From: Pseudomonas iridis | Lineage (GTDB): Bacteria > Pseudomonadota > Gammaproteobacteria > Pseudomonadales > Pseudomonadaceae | NCBI RefSeq assembly: GCF_017980685.1 | Contig: NZ_JACXXO010000009.1 | Span: forward strand, 1 to 64,000 | DNA length: 64,000 nucleotides | Direction of reading: 5' to 3' | Part shown: positions 17,884 through 25,834 of the stretch, piece after piece | Layout of the letters: every line of letters begins with the position of its first letter | Position numbering within the stretch: position 1 is the stretch's first letter | Position numbers and translations under genes: made by a program | Notes under the pieces: model-generated | The model's database searches: none | Told to the model about the DNA's origin: nothing | The model's input: only the letters and a program-made list of their open reading frames with translations

Positions 17884-17968
17884 CCCTGTAGGAACTGCGG
17901 CACGCTGCGATCTGTTGATCTCGTTGTTAAAGATCAAAAGATCGCAGCGTGCCGCAGCGCCTACAGGG
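17884..17968. repeat. REPIN with variant arms
   Basis: Inverted pair CCCTGTAGGAACTGCGGCAC ... GTGCCGCAGCGCCTACAGGG with inner GATC-rich arms, between convergent genes. The arms differ from the common family core but match each other (CTGCGGCACGCTGCGATC / GATCGCAGCGTGCCGCAG), so compensating changes keep the stem. Confidence 0.8.
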
Positions 17969-17978
17969 TTTTGTGTCG

Positions 17979-18857
17979 CTACTTGCGGCTCTGCTGCCAC
18001 GCCGCCGCCAGGCCGCTGCAACAGATCACCGCAATACCGATCACCGTCAACCCGCTCGGCGTGTGATTGAACAGCAGCCAGCCCAACAGCCCCGCAAACA
18101 CAATCTGGCAATACCCGAACGGCGCCAACAACGCCGGCGCGGCATGGCGGAACGCCTGGGTCAGAAACAAGTGCGCGGTCATCCCGCAACTGCCCAGCGC
18201 CAGCATCAGCCCGGCATGAGTCAACGTTGGCACCTGCCAGAAGAACGGCACCAGCGCACTCATCACCAACGTGTTGCACAACCCGGCGAAGAAATTGCTG
18301 GTGGTCGGGCTGTCGACTTCGGCGAGCTTGCGAGTGAGCAATTGGTAGAAGCAGAAAAACAGCGCCGAGCACAGCGGCAGCAAAACAGCCGGCGTGAACA
18401 GTTCGCCACCGGGATGGACGATGATCAGCACGCCGATAAAACCGCAAATCACCGCGATCCATTGACCACGGGTCACTCGCTCCTTGAGCAGTGGCACCGA
18501 CAACGCGGTCACCAGCACCGGCGCCAGGAAGTTCACCGCCGTGGCTTCCGCCAGCGGGATGTACATCAGCGCCGTGGTGAAGAACAGACTGGTGCCGAGC
18601 AGGCAAAGTGCGCGGATCAACTGCCACAAAGGCTTCTTGGTGCGCAGGACGCGCAACCCGGATTGCGGCAGAAAAATGCCCGCCATCAGCAGGGTGTGCA
18701 CCACGTAGCGTGCCCACACCACCATCACGATCGGATAAAACCCGGAGAGGTACTTCGACAGCGCGTCATGACTGGAGAACAGGAAGGTCGCCACGACAAT
18801 CAGCATGATCCCTTTGAAGGGTTGGTTGACGCCGGACAACGGTGTACTGACGGTCAT
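17979..18857 (-). CDS. EamA/DMT-family transporter
   Basis: A 292-residue membrane protein with about ten hydrophobic helices arranged as two repeated EamA halves. The first half includes MLIVVATFLFSSHDALSKYL and the second LLTRKLAEVDSPTTSNFFAG. DMT proteins of this type export amino acids or other metabolites; the substrate is not evident. ATG 18857 follows an AAAGGAG site with ideal spacing; a GTG two codons earlier is less likely. It converges on the MFS gene but is separated from it by a REPIN and is probably unrelated to quinate metabolism. Confidence 0.85.
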   Translation of the reverse strand: MTVSTPLSGVNQPFKGIMLIVVATFLFSSHDALSKYLSGFYPIVMVVWARYVVHTLLMAGIFLPQSGLRVLRTKKPLWQLIRALCLLGTSLFFTTALMYIPLAEATAVNFLAPVLVTALSVPLLKERVTRGQWIAVICGFIGVLIIVHPGGELFTPAVLLPLCSALFFCFYQLLTRKLAEVDSPTTSNFFAGLCNTLVMSALVPFFWQVPTLTHAGLMLALGSCGMTAHLFLTQAFRHAAPALLAPFGYCQIVFAGLLGWLLFNHTPSGLTVIGIAVICCSGLAAAWQQSRK

Positions 18858-18931
18858 GGGCACTCCTTTTAAACACTGCCAAACAATCTAGAGCCAGGCG
18901 TCAGACTCTCACAGAGAATATTTATAATAGT

Positions 18932-19016
18932 GGGCGAACAGCGCACCAAATGGTTCAACACCGGCTTCAATGATAACGAGCAACACTGCAGAACTTTCGA
19001 TGACGCGAAGTTATAG
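18932..19016 (+). pseudogene. 3' remnant of a second YpfJ-type metallopeptidase gene
   Basis: Translates as GEQRTKWFNTGFNDNEQHCR followed by TFDDAKL and a stop. The C-terminus of the intact gene downstream reads SAQRVRWFKTGFAQGQVSQC then DTFAAKNL. The two align over about 25 residues with the same end, but the upstream copy has no peptidase domain left. The remnant is 135 bp upstream of the intact gene. It could be the scar of a tandem duplication or of a gene replacement between diverged alleles. Confidence 0.7.
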
Positions 19017-19150
19017 TCCTGATCCTGCACATGAACCCGGATTCACGCGCCAATAGAACCGCCGGGGCAACCCGGGTGTCTGACGACCGGACTGGCGCCA
19101 TACTCACGCACCAGCAACACTCATCATCACGTTCAATAGAGGATTCCCAC

Positions 19151-20038
19151 ATGCTATGGAAAAAAGGCCGACGCAGTGACAACGTCGTCGATGCCCGTGG
19201 TGATGACGCCGGCGGTGGCGGTGGCATGCGCTTTGGCGGCGGCAAGGGCCTGAGCCTTGGGGCCATTCTGCTGATCGTCGGCATTGGCTGGATCACCGGG
19301 CAGGACCCGATGCAGATCCTCGGCCAGCTCACCGGGCAAATGTCCGAGCAACCGGCAGCCACTTCGCAGACCCGCCAGGCACCGCCGGCCAACGATGAAC
19401 AGGCAGAGTTCGTACGCTCGATCCTCGGCGATACCGAAGACACCTGGGGCACGATTTTCCAGCAGGCCGGCCGGCAATATAAGGATCCTACCCTGGTGCT
19501 GTTCAGCAATCGGGTCAACTCCGCGTGCGGTATGGCCACATCGGCTACCGGTCCGTTCTACTGCCCGGCAGACCAGAAGGTCTATCTGGACATGGCGTTC
19601 TTCCAGGAAATGTCGCAACGCTTCAAGGCGTCCGGAGACTTCGCACAAGCCTACGTGATCGCTCACGAAGTCGGACACCACGTGCAGACGCTTCTCGGTG
19701 TCTCGGCGAAAATTCAGACAGCCCGCCAGCAAGGTCGGCAGATGGAAGGCGACGGTGGCTTGCTGGTACGTCAGGAACTGCAGGCCGATTGTCTGGCCGG
19801 CGTCTGGGCCTACAGCGCACAGAAGCGCCTGAACTGGCTGGAGCCGGGTGACATTGAAGAGGCCATGAACGCGGCCAACGCCATCGGTGATGATCGCTTG
19901 CAACAACAGGGTCAGGGTCGTGTGGTGCCAGACTCGTTTACTCACGGTACGTCGGCGCAAAGGGTGCGCTGGTTCAAAACCGGATTCGCGCAGGGCCAGG
20001 TAAGCCAGTGCGACACCTTTGCGGCGAAAAACCTGTAA
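19151..20038 (+). CDS. ypfJ: YpfJ-family neutral zinc metallopeptidase
   Basis: A 295-residue membrane-anchored protein. The N-terminus has a Gly-rich stretch and one transmembrane helix (about 37-55, LSLGAILLIVGIGWITG). The zinc-peptidase motif HEVGHH lies in YVIAHEVGHHVQTLLG, with a downstream ELQADCLAGVWA that supplies the third ligand. The C-terminus SFTHGTSAQRVRWFKTGF is conserved in the family. The physiological substrate is unknown. ATG 19151 has an AGAGGA site; an earlier in-frame ATG at 19031 is not supported. Its stop abuts the next gene's ATG (TAAATG). Confidence 0.9.
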   Translation: MLWKKGRRSDNVVDARGDDAGGGGGMRFGGGKGLSLGAILLIVGIGWITGQDPMQILGQLTGQMSEQPAATSQTRQAPPANDEQAEFVRSILGDTEDTWGTIFQQAGRQYKDPTLVLFSNRVNSACGMATSATGPFYCPADQKVYLDMAFFQEMSQRFKASGDFAQAYVIAHEVGHHVQTLLGVSAKIQTARQQGRQMEGDGGLLVRQELQADCLAGVWAYSAQKRLNWLEPGDIEEAMNAANAIGDDRLQQQGQGRVVPDSFTHGTSAQRVRWFKTGFAQGQVSQCDTFAAKNL

Positions 20039-20989
20039 ATGCACAAATGGCTTTTGGCTTTACTGATCGTCGGCAGCACCGCGCAGGCGGCTGGCGTCGA
20101 CGCAATCAGCCCCGGGCGATTGCAACTGAAGGCCGGGGAAATGGCGGTAGGTATCGGCCCTGCGCCGGAGAAAATCGAACGCGTGCTGATCGTCATTCAT
20201 GGTCGCCTGCGTAACGCCGAGACCTATCGCAAGAGCGCCGAAAGCGCGGCAGAACTGGCGGGGCAAACCGCGCACACGCTGGTGATCGCCCCACAGTTTC
20301 TCAATGAAAGTGACGTGCCGTTGTACTCATTGCCCGCGACGGTGTTGCGCTGGAAAGGCAACGAGTGGATGGGCGGCGGCTTTTCCACAGGTCCGAATCC
20401 ATTGAGTTCCTATGCGGCGCTGGACGAAATCGTCGCCCGTATCACCGACCGCAAACAGTTTCCGGACGTCAGGCAGATCGTGATTTTTGGTCACTCCGGC
20501 GGAGGCCAGGTGGTGCAGCGTTATGCCCTGCTGGCCAAGGATCAACCGGCGCTCAAGGCCAACGGCATTCGCCTGCGTTACGTGGTAGCGAACCCTTCCT
20601 CGTATGCCTATTTCAATGAACAGCGGCCCGTGGCATTCGATCACGCGCAATGTCCGGGCTTCAACCGCTGGAAGTACGGTCTGTCAGACATGCCGGTGTA
20701 TGCCGGTGGGCAAACGCCGCTGCAGCTTGAAAGCAGTTACATCAAACGCGAGGTGATTTATCTGCTCGGGCAGCAGGACATCGACCCACAGCATCCGGCG
20801 CTGGACAAGAGTTGCTCGGCAAAAGCGCAGGGGGCGTATCGCCTGGAGCGAGGCAAGATGTTTTTCGGTTACTTGCTGCGCCGCCATCCGGAAGGGGTGA
20901 ATCAGCGCCTGGTTGAGGTGTCGGGGGTTGGGCATAACGGCGATGAGATGCTGACGTCGCCGGAGGGGCAGAAGGCGTTGTTCGAGTAA
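20039..20989 (+). CDS. Secreted alpha/beta-hydrolase-like protein
   Basis: A 316-residue protein with a signal peptide (MHKWLLALLIVGSTAQA). The nucleophile elbow reads IVIFGHSGGGQVVQRY, the G-x-S-x-G serine motif of alpha/beta hydrolases. VLIVIHGRLRN earlier fits the oxyanion-hole strand, and GVGHNGDEM near the end may supply the catalytic His. No specific family was recognised; the substrate is unknown. It starts directly after the ypfJ stop, so the two are likely co-transcribed. Confidence 0.75.
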   Translation: MHKWLLALLIVGSTAQAAGVDAISPGRLQLKAGEMAVGIGPAPEKIERVLIVIHGRLRNAETYRKSAESAAELAGQTAHTLVIAPQFLNESDVPLYSLPATVLRWKGNEWMGGGFSTGPNPLSSYAALDEIVARITDRKQFPDVRQIVIFGHSGGGQVVQRYALLAKDQPALKANGIRLRYVVANPSSYAYFNEQRPVAFDHAQCPGFNRWKYGLSDMPVYAGGQTPLQLESSYIKREVIYLLGQQDIDPQHPALDKSCSAKAQGAYRLERGKMFFGYLLRRHPEGVNQRLVEVSGVGHNGDEMLTSPEGQKALFE

Positions 20990-21001
20990 AAGCAAAAGCA
21001 A

Positions 21002-21080
21002 AGATCGCAGCCTTCGGCAGCTCCTACAGATGGAGTGCGATCCCCCTGTAGGAGCTGCCGAAGGCTGCGATCTTTTGATC
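21002..21080. repeat. REPIN (CTGTAGGAGCTGCC family)
   Basis: Inverted arms AGATCGCAGCCTTCGGCAGC and GCTGCCGAAGGCTGCGATCT lie between two convergent genes and end at the stop codon of the HAD gene. Confidence 0.85.
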
Positions 21081-21674
21081 CTAAGCCAACAACATCTGCC
21101 GCAACTCGACACAATCCTGCGCATGCCAATCCGTCAGTTCCGGCCACGGGTTATCCGGCAGATTCACCAAAACCGTCCGCGCGCCCGCCGCACGGCCGCA
21201 ATCCAGATCAAAGCGGTAGTCGCCGACCATCACCATCTCACTGGCCGACACGTTCCAGGCCTCGGCCAGTTTCAGCAAACCACCCGGGTGCGGCTTCGGT
21301 GGTGCTTCATCGCGGCCCAGCACATCGTCGACGGCAAAGCAGTCAGCCAGACCGATTGCCTCCAGGGTCACATGCGCCAGTTCGCGCGCGTTGCGGGTCA
21401 GAATGCCGAGGCGATAACCGCGCGAGTGCAGATCACGCACCAGCTCCACTGCCCCCGTCGCCGGGGTCGAACCCAAGGCCAGATCGCGCTCGTGTTCGAG
21501 CAGCCACGCATGCTTGGCCGCCGCTTCATCCGCCGGCAATGCGGCGAGATGGGTGAGGATGTCATCCTCGGGCGGAATCGCCAGCGCCACGCGAATCGCC
21601 GCGAAGTCATGCACCGCGACGGTCAGGGTGCCGTCCATATCGAACACCCAATGGCGGACGTCAGCCAGGCTCAT
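21081..21674 (-). CDS. HAD-superfamily hydrolase (phosphatase-like)
   Basis: A 197-residue HAD protein. Motif I is WVFDMDGTLT with both Asp residues, motif II is in YRLGILTRNARELA, and motifs III/IV are in PPKPHPGGLLKLAEAW and MVGDYRFDLDCGRAAGA. The layout is that of small phosphoglycolate-phosphatase-like enzymes with a helical cap. The substrate cannot be assigned. The start at 21674 overlaps the tesB stop by 4 bp, so translation is coupled to tesB. Confidence 0.88.
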   Translation of the reverse strand: MSLADVRHWVFDMDGTLTVAVHDFAAIRVALAIPPEDDILTHLAALPADEAAAKHAWLLEHERDLALGSTPATGAVELVRDLHSRGYRLGILTRNARELAHVTLEAIGLADCFAVDDVLGRDEAPPKPHPGGLLKLAEAWNVSASEMVMVGDYRFDLDCGRAAGARTVLVNLPDNPWPELTDWHAQDCVELRQMLLA

Positions 21675-22540
21675 GCCCAATCCTTGCGATGCCGAATCAG
21701 GCCTTCCTGGGTGACCGAAGCCACCAGTTGCCCGGCGCGATTGAACACGCTGCCACGGGAGAAACCACGCGAGTTGCCGGCCCACGGACTGTCCATCGCA
21801 TAGAGCAACCAGTCATCTGCACGCAGATCATTGTGGAACCACAGCGCGTGATCAAGGCTGGCAACCTGCATGTCTTTCTGCCAGACCGATTTGCCGTGAG
21901 GCAGCATCGAGGTGGTCAGCAGACCGAAGTCCGAGGCATAGGCCAGCAGATATTTGTGCAGCGCCGGAATGTCGGCCAACGCACCGTCGGCGCGAAACCA
22001 CACATATTTCACCGGGTCCGCTGGCTGCGGGTTATACGGGTCTTTTTCGGTGACCGGGCGCACTTCGATCGGCTTCGGACACAGCAGTTTTTCGCGCATG
22101 TGCTCGGGGATCAGGTGCGCACGTTGCTGAGTCAGCTCCAGCTCCGACGGCAAGTTTTCCGGGCCGACCACGACTGGCATCGGGGTCTGGTGCTCGAAGC
22201 CTTCTTCGTCGTACTGAAAGGAAGCACTGCACGTGAAGATCGGATGGCCCTTCTGGATTGCCGTCACGCGGCGAGTGCTGAAGCTGCCGCCATCGCGCAC
22301 GCGGTCAACCGAATAGACCACCGGCAACTTGGCATCGCCCGGACGCAGAAAATAACCGTGCATCGAATGCACATGGCGGGTTTCTTCAACGGTCTGACTG
22401 GCCGCCGACAGCGACTGGCCGAGCACCTGACCACCGAACAACTGACGGAAACCCAAGTCCTGGCTACGGCCACGGAAGAGGTTTTCTTCGATCGGTTCCA
22501 GGGTCAGCAAATCGACCAGATCTTCCAACACTTGGCTCAT
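21671..22540 (-). CDS. tesB: Acyl-CoA thioesterase II
   Basis: A 289-residue double-hotdog thioesterase that hydrolyses medium- and long-chain acyl-CoA. The N-terminal hotdog contains FGGQVLGQSLSAASQTV, followed by HGYFLRPGD and the loop VRDGGSFSTRRV. The C-terminal half holds SLDHALWFHNDLRADDWLLY with the catalytic Asp, and SVTQEGLIR with the Gln at the very end. The length matches E. coli TesB. It heads a two-gene unit with the HAD gene. Confidence 0.95.
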   Translation of the reverse strand: MSQVLEDLVDLLTLEPIEENLFRGRSQDLGFRQLFGGQVLGQSLSAASQTVEETRHVHSMHGYFLRPGDAKLPVVYSVDRVRDGGSFSTRRVTAIQKGHPIFTCSASFQYDEEGFEHQTPMPVVVGPENLPSELELTQQRAHLIPEHMREKLLCPKPIEVRPVTEKDPYNPQPADPVKYVWFRADGALADIPALHKYLLAYASDFGLLTTSMLPHGKSVWQKDMQVASLDHALWFHNDLRADDWLLYAMDSPWAGNSRGFSRGSVFNRAGQLVASVTQEGLIRHRKDWA

Positions 22541-22649
22541 TCAGGCTCTCCTCACACAAAGCTATACCGCGCAGTCTTGGCTACGGCGGTCGATTCAGAT
22601 TCTGGCGCAGGCCAATGATTTGGCGGCCATTGTAAACGTCCGTGTCGGC

Positions 22650-23219
22650 TTATCCATGCAAGGTTTGCAGCCATTGTTCCCGGGTGATGCGATACAGCAC
22701 ATGCCTTCTTAACGGGTGATCGACGGGAAGTTTCGGATGATCAAAGTCATCGGCCGGCGCGTGATGCATGCCGATCGCCTGCATGACTTTCTCCGAAGGC
22801 AAATTGCTTTGTGCGGTGAAAGACACGACCTCTTTCAAGGCCAATCGATCAAAGCCGCAGCGCAGAGCGGTCCACGCCGCTTCACTGGCGTAACCCAGGC
22901 CCCAATGTTCCTTGGCCAGACGCCAGCCGATTTCCACTGCCGGCGTGAATGACGCGTCGAAACCGACGACACCCAACCCGGTGAATCCGATGAACTCGCC
23001 GCTGTCCTTGCGCTCCAGCGCCCACAAACCATAGCCATGCTCGGCAAAATGTCCGCGTACCCGGCCAATCAGCGCCGCACTTTCCAGTCGGCTCAAGGGT
23101 GCCGGAAAGTAGCGCATGACCTGAGGATCGGCACACATCGCCGCAAATGCCGGCAAATCCTCGTCCTGCCACTGACGCATCAGCAGGCGTGCGCTTTCCA
23201 GTTGCAGTATCGGCTCCAT
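22650..23219 (-). CDS. GNAT-family N-acetyltransferase (RimJ/RimL-like)
   Basis: A 189-residue acetyltransferase of the Acetyltransf_3 type. The N-terminus LQLESARLLMRQWQDEDLPA is typical. The acetyl-CoA-binding region reads RLAKEHWGLGYASEAAWTAL, followed by VVSFTAQSNLPSEKVMQAIG. Relatives acetylate ribosomal protein N-termini, antibiotics or small amines; no target can be named. ATG 23219 has a strong GGAGGGG site, so the 28 codons upstream are left out. Confidence 0.88.
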   Translation of the reverse strand: MEPILQLESARLLMRQWQDEDLPAFAAMCADPQVMRYFPAPLSRLESAALIGRVRGHFAEHGYGLWALERKDSGEFIGFTGLGVVGFDASFTPAVEIGWRLAKEHWGLGYASEAAWTALRCGFDRLALKEVVSFTAQSNLPSEKVMQAIGMHHAPADDFDHPKLPVDHPLRRHVLYRITREQWLQTLHG

Positions 23220-23301
23220 CGTGCCCCTCCGTTTCCATGCCGCAAGTCTACATCGCTGGTAGGATCCTTCACTCTTTCCAACGTTCCCACGCGAAAAAGC
23301 C

Positions 23302-24222
23302 ATGCCATTGCCGCTGATCTACCACGAAGACTACAGCCCCGAGTTCCCAGCGGATCACCGCTTTCCCATGGACAAGTTTCGTCTGTTGCGTGATCACCTG
23401 GTCGACAGCGGCCTGACTCGTGACGCCGATTTGTTGCGTCCGCAGATCTGTCCCAACGACATCCTCGCGCTGGCACATGACCGTCGCTATATCGAACGCT
23501 ACATGAGCGGCGAGTTGTCCCGCGAAGACCAGCGGCGCCTCGGCCTGCCGTGGAACGAAGCACTGGCGCGGCGCACGGTGCGGGCGGTCGGCGGTTCAAT
23601 CCTCGCCGCGGAAAAAGCCTTGGAGCATGGCTTGGCCTGTCATCTGGCGGGCGGCACCCATCACGCGCATTACGACTACCCGGCGGGGTTCTGCATCTTC
23701 AATGACCTGGCGATCATCAGCCAATACCTGCTGCAAAGCGGCCGGGTCAATCGCGTGCTGATCTTCGATTGCGACGTGCATCAGGGCGACGGCACCGCGC
23801 GCATCCTGCATGACACCCCGGAGGCGATTACCGTGTCCCTGCACTGCGAGAAGAATTTTCCTGCACGCAAAGCCGAAAGTGACTGGGACATACCGCTGCC
23901 CAAAGGCATGGGCGATGCCGACTATTTGAAAGTGGTCGACGACACGCTCAACTATCTGCTGGCGCTGTATCAACCGGATCTGGTGTTGTATGACGCCGGC
24001 GTCGATGTGCACAAAGACGACGCCCTCGGTTATCTGCAACTGACCGACGAAGGTGTCGCCGCCCGCGATGAAAGCGTGATGCGCCATTGTCTGGGCCGCG
24101 ACATCCCGGTGGTCGGCGTGATCGGCGGTGGTTACAGCAAGGATCGCCACGCCCTCGCCCGCCGCCACGGCATCCTTCATCACAGCGCGCAGCGGGTCTG
24201 GACGTCACACGGTTGTCATTGA
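23302..24222 (+). CDS. Histone deacetylase-family zinc hydrolase
   Basis: A 306-residue deacetylase-fold enzyme. The active site is intact: tandem His and YPAGFC in GGTHHAHYDYPAGFCIFNDL, zinc ligands in FDCDVHQGDGTA, the third ligand Asp in YDAGVDVHKDD, and the transition-state Tyr in GVIGGGYSKD. The compact form with YPxGFC resembles class IV (HDAC11-like) bacterial enzymes. Substrates may be acetylated polyamines, small molecules or protein lysines; none can be assigned. It is divergent from the GNAT gene, with 82 bp between them. Confidence 0.9.
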   Translation: MPLPLIYHEDYSPEFPADHRFPMDKFRLLRDHLVDSGLTRDADLLRPQICPNDILALAHDRRYIERYMSGELSREDQRRLGLPWNEALARRTVRAVGGSILAAEKALEHGLACHLAGGTHHAHYDYPAGFCIFNDLAIISQYLLQSGRVNRVLIFDCDVHQGDGTARILHDTPEAITVSLHCEKNFPARKAESDWDIPLPKGMGDADYLKVVDDTLNYLLALYQPDLVLYDAGVDVHKDDALGYLQLTDEGVAARDESVMRHCLGRDIPVVGVIGGGYSKDRHALARRHGILHHSAQRVWTSHGCH

Positions 24223-24355
24223 GCTGTGCTGCGTTACCCACAATCGCTGTGGAACTGCCTGTGGATAACCTGAGTGAAAGGGACTACAGGCCACAGCGAA
24301 CATGGCGTACAGCGCGGCGGTTGTTTTTTAACCAACATTTGAATTGCTCTACAAA

Positions 24356-24454
24356 TCCCCTGTGGGAGCGAGCCGGCTCGCGAAGCAGTCGGTCCTTTCA
24401 ACATCAAAAGTGACTGACCCACCGCTTTCGCGAGCAGGCTCGCTCCCACAGGGA
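24356..24454. repeat. REPIN (GTGGGAGCGAGCC family)
   Basis: Outer arms TCCCCTGTGGGAGCGAGCCG and CAGGCTCGCTCCCACAGGGA, with GCTCGCGAA / TTCGCGAGC next in. This is a different REP class from the CTGTAGGAGCTGCC elements. It lies in the 295-bp gap before the flavoprotein gene, where no ORF is convincing. Confidence 0.85.
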
Positions 24455-24517
24455 TCTCCCCCATTGGCCTACGCTGTTAGAATGCGCGCCTTATCTCGCC
24501 ATACCGCAGCGCACGCC

Positions 24518-25765
24518 ATGACTCAGACCTCCACCGCCTCCCCCGCTCACGTCGCCATCATCGGGGGTGGCCCTGCCGGCCTGATGGCCGCCGAAGTGCT
24601 GAGCCAGGCGGGAATACGCGTCGATCTGTACGACGGCATGCCCTCGGTGGGCCGCAAGTTTCTGCTGGCAGGCGTCGGCGGCATGAACATCACCCATTCC
24701 GAAGCCTACCCGGCGTTCCTTTCGCGCTACGCCGAACGTGCACCGCAAATCGCCCCGGTGCTTCGCAGCTTCGATGCCGATGCGTTGTGCCGCTGGATTC
24801 ACGATCTGGGCATCGAAACCTTCATCGGCAGCTCCGGCCGTGTGTTCCCCACCGACATGAAAGCCGCGCCGTTGCTGCGCGCCTGGCTCAAGCGTCTGCG
24901 CGACAGCGGCGTGGTTATCCACACCCGCCATCGCTGGCTCGGTTGGGATGAACACGGCGCGCTGCGCATCGACAGCCCGGAAGGCGAGAAAACCCTCAAA
25001 CCCGACGCCACGCTGCTCGCCCTCGGCGGCGGCAGTTGGTCGCGACTCGGTTCCGACGGCGCGTGGATGTTGCCGCTTGAGCAGCGTGGTGTAGGACTGG
25101 CGCCATTGCAGCCAAGTAACTGCGGCTTCGAAGTGCAGGCCTGGAGCGAATTGCTTGTCAGCAAATTCGCCGGCGCGCCGCTGAAAAATATCGCCATCGG
25201 CTTGAACGACGACATTCCGCGCTTGGGCGAGTGCGTGATCACCGCGACTGGGATTGAAGGGAGTTTGATCTACGCGTTGTCGGCGCCGATGCGCGAGGCG
25301 ATCAACGCGCACGGCTCAGCGACCATTCACATTGACCTGCTTCCCGGCCGGCCTGTGGATAAAATTCAGGCTGCGTTGAGCAAACCGCGTGGTTCGCGAT
25401 CGATGTCCAAGCACTTGCACAGTCAGGTCGGGATTGATGGGGTAAAAGCGGCGCTGCTGCGTGAATTGACTGACGCTGCAACGTTTGCTGATCCGGCGTT
25501 GTTGGCACGGGCGATCAAGGCATTGCCGGTGACACTCGTGAAGACCCGTCCTTTGGATGAGGCAATCAGCAGTGCTGGCGGCGTGACGTTTGAAGCGCTG
25601 GATGAGCAATTGATGCTCAAGGCGTTGCCGGGGGTGTTCTGCGCCGGTGAGATGCTGGATTGGGAAGCACCAACGGGCGGGTATTTGCTGACGGGGTGTT
25701 TTGCCAGTGGGCGGGCGGCGGGGTTGGGGATTGTGCAGTGGCTTAAAAGCAGCGCCAGGTTTTAA
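24518..25765 (+). CDS. HI0933/YhiN-like FAD-dependent oxidoreductase (TIGR03862 type)
   Basis: A 415-residue flavoprotein. The dinucleotide-binding motif VAIIGGGPAGLMAAEVLSQA is at residues about 11-30, followed by GRKFLLAGVGGMNITHSE, the hallmark of the TIGR03862 subgroup. The C-terminus holds VFCAGEMLDWEAPTGGYLLT for FAD binding. The reaction is unknown. ATG 24518 is chosen because the fold begins at once; about 58 upstream codons run into the REPIN and are not coding. Confidence 0.88.
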   Translation: MTQTSTASPAHVAIIGGGPAGLMAAEVLSQAGIRVDLYDGMPSVGRKFLLAGVGGMNITHSEAYPAFLSRYAERAPQIAPVLRSFDADALCRWIHDLGIETFIGSSGRVFPTDMKAAPLLRAWLKRLRDSGVVIHTRHRWLGWDEHGALRIDSPEGEKTLKPDATLLALGGGSWSRLGSDGAWMLPLEQRGVGLAPLQPSNCGFEVQAWSELLVSKFAGAPLKNIAIGLNDDIPRLGECVITATGIEGSLIYALSAPMREAINAHGSATIHIDLLPGRPVDKIQAALSKPRGSRSMSKHLHSQVGIDGVKAALLRELTDAATFADPALLARAIKALPVTLVKTRPLDEAISSAGGVTFEALDEQLMLKALPGVFCAGEMLDWEAPTGGYLLTGCFASGRAAGLGIVQWLKSSARF

Positions 25766-25770
25766 GCCAC

Positions 25771-25810
25771 AAGCTGCAAGCTAAAGCACAGCGCTTTTAA
25801 CTTGCAGCTT
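25771..25810. repeat. Inverted repeat between convergent genes
   Basis: AAGCTGCAAG at 25771-25780 and its exact complement CTTGCAGCTT at 25801-25810 form a 10-bp stem between the flavoprotein and rhlE. A related string recurs near 53960-54020, so this is probably a minor repeat family that may also terminate transcription. Confidence 0.6.
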
Positions 25811-25834
25811 GCAGCTATCCACTCGAAGCTGCTT

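Noticed and set aside
16549..18717. 722-codon minus-strand ORF across the MFS and EamA genes
   Set aside because: A long open frame caused by GC-rich codon bias. The MFS gene on the plus strand has clear family motifs, and the frame's composition is Arg/His/Gln-rich.
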